Source: JABDBK01 sp964453575 (GTDB lineage Bacteria; Pseudomonadota; Gammaproteobacteria; DSM-16500). From it: a DNA stretch of 13,754 nucleotides. Position 1 is the stretch's first letter, and every line of letters starts with the position of its first letter. The stretch is taken from positions 1 to 13,754 of the forward strand of contig CAYVRW010000062.1 of the NCBI GenBank assembly GCA_964453575.1, written 5' to 3'. Shown in pieces: positions 7,822-13,754 of this stretch. The notes below the pieces were generated by a model. The model made no database searches, had not been told where the DNA came from, and saw only the letters and a program-made list of their open reading frames with translations. The translations under genes were made by a program, and so were the position numbers.

Positions 7822-8325
7822 CTATTTGGCACTTTTTTCCTGAGGTACTCGATGAGCAAGACAAAAGTCTGAAATTTCTCTTGTTAAAGCAAGATCAGGC
7901 ATAAAATAGGGTTCTTCACCAAGATCTTCTTCGGTCATGGGGTCGGTACCATGTTCGTCGTAATGGGCTATTATAGCAGATTCTTCATAGGCAACAGGAA
8001 CTTTGCTGCCTGCAATTCTCACCGGCTTGGTCATTATTTGTTTAGATAATGCACAGATGAACTTGGGGGGGATAGCGATGTCGCCCATCTGTTTTTTATC
8101 GAGCAGTGACAGCGATGGCATAGCGGGTTTAGAGGCGAGGGGTTTTGATGCACGCTGTATTTTTTCTAATTCTGGATGCCAGTCATCAAAATCGTCATTT
8201 TCCAACTCCAGTGGATTGATAGGACCGTCAAACTCATCTTCATGCAGGGATTCGTCTTCAACATTAGCATTGACCGGGCTTTCATCAGGTAAGTCATTCA
8301 TTTTTGTATCATTCTTTTTTAGCAT
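7822..8325 (-). CDS. U-box domain protein, putative E3 ubiquitin ligase effector
   Basis: Protein of 167 residues in two parts. Residues about 10-57 are strongly acidic and probably disordered. Residues about 84-157 match the U-box pattern: IPPKFICALS (85-94), KPV (100-102), Y113-E114 and SAI (116-118), TDPMT (127-131), MPDLAL (142-147) and a final helix REISDF. U-boxes are RING-like folds without zinc that recruit ubiquitin-charged E2 enzymes; Leu93 sits where the E2-contacting hydrophobic residue is expected. Bacteria lack ubiquitin, and known bacterial U-box proteins such as Legionella LubX and GobX are injected effectors, so a host-directed role is inferred. No signal peptide or membrane segment is seen. 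GAGGGA about 6 bases before the ATG supports the start. It has its own promoter, divergent from mdh, and lies 2 bases upstream of hemW. Confidence 0.8.
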   Translation of the reverse strand: MLKKNDTKMNDLPDESPVNANVEDESLHEDEFDGPINPLELENDDFDDWHPELEKIQRASKPLASKPAMPSLSLLDKKQMGDIAIPPKFICALSKQIMTKPVRIAGSKVPVAYEESAIIAHYDEHGTDPMTEEDLGEEPYFMPDLALTREISDFCLAHRVPQEKSAK

Positions 8326-8351
8326 ATGTTTCCCTCGTTTTTATGTTGCAG

Positions 8352-8380
8352 AAATTACTGGTTAAGAAATGCAAAGTCAA
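8352..8380 (-). promoter_or_regulatory. Promoter for the U-box gene (and hemW)
   Basis: Reading the minus strand, a -35 box TTGACT (8375-8380) and a -10 box TAATTT (8352-8357) are 17 bases apart. Transcription would start near 8345, giving a leader of about 20 bases with a good GAGGGA site before the ATG at 8325. hemW is probably carried on the same transcript. Confidence 0.55.
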
Positions 8381-8409
8381 TTGAAGATATGCTCTTCTCG
8401 CATTAAAAT
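8381..8409 (+). promoter_or_regulatory. Promoter for mdh
   Basis: A -35 box TTGAAG (8381-8386) and a -10 box TAAAAT (8404-8409) are separated by the ideal 17 bases. The start would be near 8416, giving a leader of about 27 bases that ends in a strong TAGGAG ribosome binding site (8431-8436). The -35 box directly abuts that of the opposite promoter. Confidence 0.6.
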
Positions 8410-8442
8410 GTCGCCACTCGAAATAAATAGTAGGAGTTGATG

Positions 8443-9429
8443 ATGAAAAAACGTGTCAAAGTTGCTGTTACCGGTGCTGCTGGCCAAATTGGCTATGCGT
8501 TAATCTTCAGAATTGCTTCAGGACAAATGTTAGGCCCTGAGACTGAAATTGAATTGCAGTTATTAGAATTAGAACAAGCATTGCCATCCCTGCGTGGTGT
8601 TGCCATGGAATTACAAGATTGTGCCTTCCCGTTATTAAAGAATGTGGTGTGCACGTCTGACTTAAATACTGCCATGCGTGATGTAAATTGGGCCATGTTG
8701 GTGGGTTCTGTGCCGCGTAAAGAAGGCATGGAGCGTTCGGATTTATTGAAAATAAATGGTAATATTTTTACCGCGCAAGGTAAGGCAATTAATGATAATG
8801 CAGCCGACGATGTGCGTGTTTTTGTAGTGGGTAATCCCTGCAATACCAATTGCTTGATTGCTATGCATCATGCTCCTGATGTGCCTCGCGATAGATTTTA
8901 TGCTATGACCAAACTGGATGAATTACGCGCACGCGCGCAATTGGCTATTAAAGCGTCAGTCGATGTAACAGCAGTGACGCAAATGACCATTTGGGGCAAT
9001 CATTCGGCGACCCAATTCCCTGATTTTTATCACGCAAAAATCAATGGCAAACCTGTGCCTGAGGTCATTACCGATTTGTCTTGGCTGCAAAATGATTTTA
9101 TTCCTATCGTACAAAAACGCGGTGCCGAAGTGATTAAAGCACGCGGTGCATCTTCTGCGGCTTCAGCTGCCAATGCGGCATTGATGGGTGTGCATGATCT
9201 GGCACATGACACCGTGCAAGGCGAGACCTATTCGGTGGCTCGTTGTTCGCAAGGTGAATACGATATTGATGAAGGTTTAATTTTCTCATTCCCATGCCGT
9301 ACGGAAGGGGGTAAGTCTAAAGTGATCACAGGTTTAACGCAGAATGCTTTTGCGGAAGAAAAAATCAAGATTACCTTAGATGAATTGCGTAAAGAACGTG
9401 ATGCAGTCAAAGAGCTGGGATTGATTTAA
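8443..9429 (+). CDS. mdh: Malate dehydrogenase (NAD-dependent)
   Basis: TCA-cycle enzyme interconverting malate and oxaloacetate with NAD(H). From the ATG at 8443 it has 328 residues, right for the cytosolic-type (type 2) MDH group found in Coxiella and many beta-proteobacteria. The Rossmann motif is TGAAGQIG (10-17). Substrate arginines Arg92 and Arg98 (PRKEGMERSD), Asn131 (GNPCNTN), Asp159 and Arg162 (KLDELRA) and catalytic His187 (IWGNHSATQFPDF) are all present. Three in-frame starts cluster (TTG 8437, ATG 8440, ATG 8443); AGGAG ends at 8436, so the ATG at 8443 has the best spacing (6 bases). The gene stands alone, with its own promoter and a palindrome cluster after its stop. No missing key residue was seen. 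Confidence 0.96.
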   Translation: MKKRVKVAVTGAAGQIGYALIFRIASGQMLGPETEIELQLLELEQALPSLRGVAMELQDCAFPLLKNVVCTSDLNTAMRDVNWAMLVGSVPRKEGMERSDLLKINGNIFTAQGKAINDNAADDVRVFVVGNPCNTNCLIAMHHAPDVPRDRFYAMTKLDELRARAQLAIKASVDVTAVTQMTIWGNHSATQFPDFYHAKINGKPVPEVITDLSWLQNDFIPIVQKRGAEVIKARGASSAASAANAALMGVHDLAHDTVQGETYSVARCSQGEYDIDEGLIFSFPCRTEGGKSKVITGLTQNAFAEEKIKITLDELRKERDAVKELGLI

Positions 9430-9436
9430 ATAAACA

Positions 9437-9506
9437 CCCCCTTTGAAAAGTCTTTGTTGCGTAAATCGGCATTTGAGCAGTGAAGAACCCCCTTTTTAAA
9501 GGGGGT
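9437..9506. repeat. C5/G5 palindrome cluster after mdh
   Basis: CCCCCTTT occurs twice (9437-9444 and 9488-9495) and AAAGGGGG once (9498-9505). The second copy pairs with it in the palindrome ACCCCCTTTTTAAAGGGGGT (9487-9506), an 8-9 bp stem with a tiny loop; the first copy could pair with the same arm instead, giving two mutually exclusive folds. On the minus strand the compact hairpin is followed by TTCTT, so it may serve as a terminator for the convergent ZIP gene. Confidence 0.5.
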
Positions 9507-9548
9507 CGCCGTGCATCTTCTTCTTTTCGCACGGCGGGGGGATTTTTT
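9507..9548 (+). terminator. Probable intrinsic terminator of mdh
   Basis: CGCCGTGC (9507-9514) pairs perfectly with GCACGGCG (9529-9536) over a pyrimidine-rich 14-base loop. GGGGGA and then six Ts (9543-9548) follow. The five bases between stem and T-run are unusual for a terminator, but the run of Gs could pair with the upstream CCCCC arms and extend the stem. It sits between the mdh stop (9429) and the convergent ZIP stop (9547). Confidence 0.55.
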
Positions 9549-10371
9549 ACGCCCACAACGCCAACACCGCCATAATCACTATCCCCACCAACAAAAACAA
9601 AAATTCAAATAAATTTTCTGACTCATGCATGCGTTGATGATGATTAATATGATGCAAAGTAGACATATATAAGAATGTGCCTGCAGCAAAGGCATTAAAT
9701 CCGGCGGTCAATAATTGCGTCGATTGCAGTTCAATTGACATAAGCATGGTACCAAGCCATATGCCCAAAGGTGTCATAAATGAAAACACCCCGACAATAA
9801 TAATGATAGATTTCAGTGTCAGTTGCGTAGGGTTAAGAATGACCGCAAGCGCAAAACTTTCTGAGCTTTTGTGTACAATAATGGCTAAAAAAATGATCAA
9901 TGTTGTTTCAAGCGAAGTATTAATGCCAAGGACCGCGCCTTCAATAAGAGAGTGAATGATCAAAATTAAGGCAATCATATAAGGCAATGTATGTTTGGAA
10001 TGGGGAACACATTTGGAAAGTCGTTCCAGAAACAGTAAAAGTAAAAAGCCAAGGGCACAAAAGAGTTCAGCTAAAGGATATGGATTATCGATAAGCGTGC
10101 TTGAAAAAACTTTAATCGCATCGGGCAGCATATGAAAAAGGGCGGCACCTAAGAAAATACCACTGGCAAAGGCATCAGCTGCCTCTAATGAAGGCTTATG
10201 CTCAGGCTGCGCGCGCACCTTGATAGGATAAATAACAGCCACAAGACTGGTTAGAAAAATAAGAATGCCGGCGATTATTTTATAAGTAATGAGTGACACG
10301 GTAAGTCCTATAGCTGCGTTGATGCACGGAGTGAAGTATAACATCAAATTTTTCTTTTGAACTAGACGCAT
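9547..10371 (-). CDS. ZIP-family divalent metal transporter
   Basis: Integral membrane protein of 274 residues, likely importing zinc and perhaps iron or manganese into the cytoplasm. About eight hydrophobic segments are visible. The family's metal site is clear: HSLIEGAVLG in TM4 (His140, Glu144) and HKSSESFAL in TM5 (His167, Glu171); FHMLPDA in TM2 (His80) and GFNAFAAGTFLYMSTLHH in TM7 also fit. The usual long His-rich loop between TM3 and TM4 is reduced to KCVPHSKH (120-127), while a His-rich run (HHINHHQRMH, 240-249) follows TM7. The start is uncertain: ATG at 10371 has GGAAG about 11 bases upstream, and Met10 (10344) is an alternative. The gene is divergent from the protease gene, 21 bases apart. 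Metal specificity cannot be read from sequence. Confidence 0.85.
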   Translation of the reverse strand: MRLVQKKNLMLYFTPCINAAIGLTVSLITYKIIAGILIFLTSLVAVIYPIKVRAQPEHKPSLEAADAFASGIFLGAALFHMLPDAIKVFSSTLIDNPYPLAELFCALGFLLLLFLERLSKCVPHSKHTLPYMIALILIIHSLIEGAVLGINTSLETTLIIFLAIIVHKSSESFALAVILNPTQLTLKSIIIIVGVFSFMTPLGIWLGTMLMSIELQSTQLLTAGFNAFAAGTFLYMSTLHHINHHQRMHESENLFEFLFLLVGIVIMAVLALWA

Positions 10372-10383
10372 TTTTCATATACT
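10357..10383 (+). promoter_or_regulatory. Possible promoter for the site-2 protease gene
   Basis: TTGAAC (10357-10362) and TATACT (10378-10383) face the protease gene with a short 15-base spacer. Initiation would fall near 10390, only a few bases before the ATG at 10393, which has no Shine-Dalgarno sequence. If correct, the mRNA is nearly leaderless. The spacer is suboptimal and confidence is low. Confidence 0.3.
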
Positions 10384-10392
10384 TCCCATACT

Positions 10393-11034
10393 ATGGATCC
10401 CACTCTTATTCAGAAAATTGTTACCTGGGCATTGCCTGTATTATTTGCCATCACTGTGCATGAAGTTGCGCATGGGTGGGTGGCATCTAAATTTGGCGAT
10501 CAAACCGCGCGTTTGGCCGGCCGTTTGACCTTAAATCCTATTAAACATATTGATTTAGTGGGGACCATTATTATCCCATTAGTATTAGTGATGGTGAGTC
10601 CGGTGGTTTTCGGTTGGGCAAAGCCTGTACCGGTGGATGCGCGAAATTTACGTCATCCACGGCGTGATATGGTCATGGTTGCCTTAGCGGGACCTGTGTC
10701 TAATTTGATTATGGCCTTTATGTGGGCCTTGATTGCAAAAGCCGCTCCTTATACTTCGCCCTGGTTTAGTGAGCCCTTAGACGCAATGGGTTGGGCGGGG
10801 ATTAAAATTAATGTGATGCTTGCGGTATTGAATTGTTTGCCAGTGCCCCCCTTGGATGGCGGCCGGGCCCTTTATAATATTTTGCCTGGGCGTTGGGCGT
10901 GGCAGTATTATCGTTTTGAGCCCTATGGTTTTTTCGTATTATTGATTTTGATGTTTACCGGGCTTTTATCTTACATCATGGTGCCGCCTATTATTTTTTT
11001 AATCAATATAATAGCAAGCCTGGCTGGATTGTAG
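10393..11034 (+). CDS. Site-2-type membrane metalloprotease (peptidase M50 family)
   Basis: Polytopic membrane zinc protease of 213 residues belonging to the short, PDZ-less site-2 protease group that is widespread in bacteria. The zinc motif is HEVAH (His23, Glu24, His27) in the first membrane segment; the third ligand is Asp155 in NCLPVPPLDGGR (147-158), the classical NxxPxxPLDGG motif. GWAKPVPVD (74-82) and LAGPVSNL (98-105) are also typical. About five to six membrane segments are seen. Unlike RseP it has no PDZ domain, so a role in sigma-E signalling should not be assumed; substrates of this group are mostly unknown. No ribosome binding site is visible before the ATG. A GT2 gene follows 18 bases downstream, probably in the same operon. 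Confidence 0.9.
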   Translation: MDPTLIQKIVTWALPVLFAITVHEVAHGWVASKFGDQTARLAGRLTLNPIKHIDLVGTIIIPLVLVMVSPVVFGWAKPVPVDARNLRHPRRDMVMVALAGPVSNLIMAFMWALIAKAAPYTSPWFSEPLDAMGWAGIKINVMLAVLNCLPVPPLDGGRALYNILPGRWAWQYYRFEPYGFFVLLILMFTGLLSYIMVPPIIFLINIIASLAGL

Positions 11035-11052
11035 TGGTTCAAAAGGATTGAT

Positions 11053-11787
11053 ATGAACGTTGTCATTATTGTGCCTACTTATAATGAAGAAGGCCATATA
11101 GTTAATACCTTGCAACTTTTAGAACATGAAATGGCGCAGATTAACAACCATGTGTTCGATATTTTAGTTTTTGACAGTTGCTCCACCGATAAAACCATTC
11201 CTTATGTGCAGTCCTTACAGACAAAATTTAACAACATTCATTTAGTAGTCGAAGCTAAAAAATCAGGTTTAGGTGGTGCTTATATTCAAGCCATGCACTA
11301 TGTCATGCAAACTTTTAATGCGGATGTTATTTTTGAATTTGACGCAGACGGTTCGCATCAACCTAAATATATACCCGTGATGATGAATGCCATTGAAAAA
11401 GGCGCCGATGTAGTCGTCGGCAGTCGTTATGTGCCTGGCGGCAAGATTGAAGCAAACTGGGCATGGAACCGCCGTCTGATTTCTCGTGTCGGAAATTGGG
11501 TCGCAAGATTGTTTTTAACACGCAAGTTTCGCGATATCACTAGCGGGCTGCGCGCCAGCAAAGTTTCTTTGCTTAAAACCATCCCGTTAGAAAAGCTTTT
11601 ATCAAAAAATTACGCTTATAAAATCCATTTATTTTGGGAATTGCATCAACGTACGGATGCTATTGTTGAAGTGCCGATTACTTTTCTTGATAGAACTTAT
11701 GGAGTAAGCAAATTTCCTAAGAATAATATGTGGGAGTCCTTGAAAGTGGTGGTGATGCTGCGTTTGAGGAAGATGTGTTCACTTTAA
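11053..11787 (+). CDS. GT2 glycosyltransferase, polyprenol-phosphate mannosyltransferase-like
   Basis: GT-A-fold enzyme of 244 residues resembling dolichol/polyprenol-phosphate mannose synthases, which move mannose from GDP-mannose onto a lipid phosphate carrier at the inner membrane. Motifs: VPTYNE (7-12), FDSCSTD (40-46) where most relatives have DDGSTD, the metal-binding EFDADGSHQP (95-104), VGSRYVPGG (122-130), WNRRLISRVGN (138-148) and DITSGLRA. It lacks the C-terminal membrane helices or GtrA-like domain found in many bacterial homologues, so it resembles the short soluble form and may need a partner. AAAGGA 5 bases before the ATG gives a firm start. It follows the M50 protease by 18 bases and overlaps the convergent orphan gene by 9. 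Sugar and acceptor are inferred only. Confidence 0.85.
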   Translation: MNVVIIVPTYNEEGHIVNTLQLLEHEMAQINNHVFDILVFDSCSTDKTIPYVQSLQTKFNNIHLVVEAKKSGLGGAYIQAMHYVMQTFNADVIFEFDADGSHQPKYIPVMMNAIEKGADVVVGSRYVPGGKIEANWAWNRRLISRVGNWVARLFLTRKFRDITSGLRASKVSLLKTIPLEKLLSKNYAYKIHLFWELHQRTDAIVEVPITFLDRTYGVSKFPKNNMWESLKVVVMLRLRKMCSL

Positions 11788-12657
11788 TTTTTTTGACCTG
11801 TGAGATGCTACTTCAGCCACTTCCTCCTGTGTAAAACGATCCGATTTCCGCAGAAATCTATTTTCTGCATAGGCTATTAATTCAGCTGCGTAATTTTTTG
11901 TGCCACTGCCAAATGCTTTCCATACATCCTTCTTAGAGTAGGTATCAAAGTATTTTTTTGCCGCGCTTATTTTTTTGGCGGTAATATCCTCCTTTAACGC
12001 CAATACTGAATCAATTAACAGTAGCTGTCTAAATTCTTTCTTCGAAAGCACTTTTTCTAACTCGTGTGTTATCATCTCATTAGGATACTCTTCTACCCAC
12101 GGACCGTACTCCTTCATATAATTCTTAATGTACTTTAGCTGACCGGTTTTTACGGGAATTTTATCAATGATATCGTCGTTGCGGATTCTTAGCATTTCAA
12201 TGAGAAAGTGGTCTATTTTTTCTTTTTCTTCGGGTTGTACATTTTTAGAAAAAAGGTCCACTTTTTTCTTTGCTTCTTTTGGTTTTTTAGATTCAGCAAA
12301 CATACCTATATTTGCGACTTTGGCAGCAGCTTTTTCTGGAACTAGGACTATTGAATATTGTTTTTCAAGTGTTTCGTGTGCTTCGATCACTTGCTTGCAT
12401 AAGCCGGTTATATTTTCTCTTTTAGTTTCAGGCGGAAGTGCGATATATTTGGCATATTGTTTTCTAAATTTATCGCTATCCGATCTGAATTTATCGATGT
12501 CTAACTTATGTGGATCTGCTACGCCTGCCAATTGTTCTGCTGTTTTACAATAGTCTAATGCTGAAAAAAGAAGATCTAGATGCGATCCTCCAGCAGATTT
12601 GTCTATTTCCGCTTGTATGGTATCGCTTAACCTGGAATGGCTCATGAAACACCCCAT
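11779..12657 (-). CDS. Orphan lysine-rich helical protein, candidate type IVB effector
   Basis: I do not recognise this 292-residue protein. It has no signal peptide or membrane segment and is predicted by eye to be mostly helical and charged, with a lysine-rich low-complexity stretch at about 108-140 (KEAKKKVD). The C-terminus carries EEVAE (278-282) followed by a basic tail (HRSKKLK); a Glu-rich EExxE block 10-17 residues from the end is described for Dot/Icm substrates in Legionella. ATG 12657 has no ribosome binding site; Met5 at 12645 has GGGG about 7 bases upstream and may be the true start (288 residues). A TATAAT at 12677-12682 could drive it. Its stop overlaps the GT2 gene by 9 bases. 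It is divergent from another orphan with a similar tail. Confidence 0.7.
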   Translation of the reverse strand: MGCFMSHSRLSDTIQAEIDKSAGGSHLDLLFSALDYCKTAEQLAGVADPHKLDIDKFRSDSDKFRKQYAKYIALPPETKRENITGLCKQVIEAHETLEKQYSIVLVPEKAAAKVANIGMFAESKKPKEAKKKVDLFSKNVQPEEKEKIDHFLIEMLRIRNDDIIDKIPVKTGQLKYIKNYMKEYGPWVEEYPNEMITHELEKVLSKKEFRQLLLIDSVLALKEDITAKKISAAKKYFDTYSKKDVWKAFGSGTKNYAAELIAYAENRFLRKSDRFTQEEVAEVASHRSKKLK

Positions 12658-12820
12658 GATTTTGTATCATAAGAGTATTATAACACACGTATTATATATT
12701 ATTTGACCAAACAAAAAATCGAATATATTCAATTTTTACAAAAAAATGTAATATATTCAAACAGTTATTACATAGTTTGCATCTGTTATAATTAAATGGT
12801 ACCTACTCAAGAGGTTAGTC
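12658..12820. promoter_or_regulatory. AT-rich divergent promoter spacer with repeats
   Basis: This 163-base spacer separates two divergent orphan genes. AATATATTCAA occurs twice in the same orientation (12722-12732 and 12750-12760), 28 bases apart; the first lies in the perfect palindrome GAATATATTC (12721-12730). Between them, TTACA (12736-12740) and TGTAA (12747-12751) flank six As. Towards the right gene, TGTTATAAT (12784-12792) is an extended -10 box with only a weak -35. Towards the left gene, TATAAT lies at 12677-12682 (minus strand). The arrangement suggests a shared regulator site, which is inference. Confidence 0.5.
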
Positions 12821-13654
12821 ATGAGTTTGACTTCCGCAGAATTAAAAGAACAATTGACCGCATTGAGAAAAGAATGCGAAATACATTATACACCTGGAGG
12901 AAGGTACATAAAAAAAATCGATCAATTGATAACAATGCTTGATAATGGCGGCACATCTAAACTCATTCTCGCCGAACTTGGAGTTTTGTTTCAGGAAGGT
13001 GTTAGACAAAGCAACCATAAATATAGCCCTAGCCCCACAGAAAATTTTATTATCATGGAATTAAATCCAAAGCCAAGTGAGTATACGTTTTATCGAGGAA
13101 TCGGGCTTATTTTAAAAGCCGAGAATCAAGAGGATACTTATAATATTTATAATTCGATTCAATCTAAAGAAAAAAAATTAGAAGTTAAAGATGAAAATAT
13201 TGCCAAGAAAACAGCCGCAGCAAGCGCACCGGAGAACATTGGAAATCTAAATAAAGATCAATTACTGTTACTGCTTGGGAATTTAAAATGGCAATGTGAA
13301 GAAAGCCAACGTAAAAAATTGTTTAGCACGCAGGGACAAAAAAAATTGCATGAAAACCACATTGATCAATTGAATTTATGGATCAACAATTTAAAATCGG
13401 GAGATGAGAATGAACAGTCCACAATAAGTGATCTTAAAGAATGGTTTAGGGATGCGGCAGAGCTTCGCTGGAAAGATCCAGAACGTTTTATTGCTGATTT
13501 AAATACCAAACCAAACGATCATCTATTTTATCGAGGAATTGGACTTATTTTAAGAGAAAATGATAAAAATACCAAGGAGCCAAGTCTTTATAAGAGCGTG
13601 CTAGAAATAGCGGAAATTAAAGAAGAGACGCCAAAAAGGTCATTCAAGAGGTAA
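12821..13654 (+). CDS. Orphan two-repeat protein with FYRGIGLIL motif, candidate effector
   Basis: I do not recognise this 277-residue protein. It is built of two copies of one domain, about 5-112 and 145-260. Each begins with a charged helix (ELKEQLTALRKECE / DQLLLLLGNLKWQCE), has an IDQL helix (33-36 / 181-184), then an N-x-KP turn and the identical motif FYRGIGLIL (90-98 and 236-244), ending in a Y-x-S segment. A lysine-rich linker (about 113-144) joins them. There is no signal peptide or membrane segment. The C-terminus is Glu-rich (EIAEIKEE, 262-269) then basic (PKRSFKR), similar to the divergent neighbour's tail and to Dot/Icm signals. GAGG 6 bases before the ATG and an extended -10 box support the start. 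Function is unknown. Confidence 0.75.
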   Translation: MSLTSAELKEQLTALRKECEIHYTPGGRYIKKIDQLITMLDNGGTSKLILAELGVLFQEGVRQSNHKYSPSPTENFIIMELNPKPSEYTFYRGIGLILKAENQEDTYNIYNSIQSKEKKLEVKDENIAKKTAAASAPENIGNLNKDQLLLLLGNLKWQCEESQRKKLFSTQGQKKLHENHIDQLNLWINNLKSGDENEQSTISDLKEWFRDAAELRWKDPERFIADLNTKPNDHLFYRGIGLILRENDKNTKEPSLYKSVLEIAEIKEETPKRSFKR

Positions 13655-13668
13655 ACTCGGTTTTATTT

Positions 13669-13754
13669 TCATAATTGTGAAATTCCCTGATTTTTAATGT
13701 TATCAATAAAATCACAAAATTTACGTTGGACAAGAGTTTTTTTCCTAACTGGGG
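13669..13754 (-). CDS. Possible C-terminal end of a gene entering from the right
   Basis: On the minus strand an open frame enters from the right edge and stops at TGA (13669-13671) after 27 full codons. The end reads VRKKTLVQRKFCDFIDNIK and then NQGISQL. The pattern of a basic run before a phenylalanine-rich FIDNI helix is reminiscent of the last helix of LysR-type regulators, but this is too short to decide and one other minus frame is also open. The gene, if real, converges on the two-repeat orphan. Confidence 0.25.
   Translation of the reverse strand, partial: PVRKKTLVQRKFCDFIDNIKNQGISQL

Noticed and set aside
7820..7864. Upstream ATG for hemW adding 15 residues
   Set aside because: The extension is a serine/lysine-rich stretch read inside the U-box gene, and HemW proteins usually start close to the SLYIHLPWC segment.
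8003..8365. Plus-strand open frame opposite the U-box gene
   Set aside because: It is serine-rich with no known motif, while the minus-strand frame has a U-box, a promoter and a ribosome binding site.
12167..12553. Plus-strand open frame opposite the lysine-rich orphan
   Set aside because: The serine/phenylalanine-rich product is what is expected when a lysine/glutamate-rich gene is read backwards.
13667..13682. TTTCA/TGAAA hairpin after the two-repeat orphan as a terminator
   Set aside because: The stem is only 5 AT-rich base pairs and no T-run follows directly.

Overview
The window reads as a compact chromosomal segment of a gammaproteobacterium, most likely an intracellular member of the order Legionellales (Coxiella/Legionella/Berkiella-like). 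This is inferred from three things: moderately AT-rich DNA, housekeeping proteins of gammaproteobacterial type (RsmA, TrmB, HemW, a type of malate dehydrogenase that resembles Coxiella's), and a eukaryotic-like U-box protein. No rRNA, tRNA, CRISPR, insertion sequence or phage gene was seen.

Left block (1-3787, minus strand). One tightly packed transcription unit runs metN -> metI -> metQ -> Sel1-repeat lipoprotein -> rsmA (rsmA is cut by the window edge). metN and metI overlap by 29 bases and metI-metQ are 5 bases apart, together giving a complete D/L-methionine ABC importer. A strong GC hairpin without a T-run sits between the Sel1 gene and rsmA.

Second block (3868-6674, plus strand). Nicotinate phosphoribosyltransferase (NAD salvage) overlaps trmB (tRNA m7G46 methyltransferase) and is followed by a secreted, probably beta-barrel outer-membrane protein. 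The last gene converges on hemW and the two stop codons share the bases TTAA.

Third block (6671-9546). On the minus strand a small acidic protein with a convincing U-box (E3 ubiquitin ligase fold) lies 2 bases upstream of hemW. It is transcribed divergently from mdh, with well-formed back-to-back promoters. mdh ends at a cluster of palindromes that probably terminates transcription from both sides.

Fourth block (9547-11787). A ZIP-family metal transporter (minus) is divergent from a site-2-type membrane metalloprotease, which is followed by a polyprenol-phosphate mannosyltransferase-like GT2 enzyme.

Right block (11779-13754). This is an accessory-looking, visibly more AT-rich end with two orphan proteins expressed divergently from a 163-base AT-rich spacer. 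One is a lysine-rich helical protein. The other consists of two copies of an unfamiliar domain carrying the motif FYRGIGLIL. Both end in a glutamate-rich stretch followed by a basic tail, as described for Dot/Icm type IVB substrates, so they are candidate secreted effectors. The U-box protein is the third candidate host-directed protein. The last 86 bases hold a possible minus-strand gene end.
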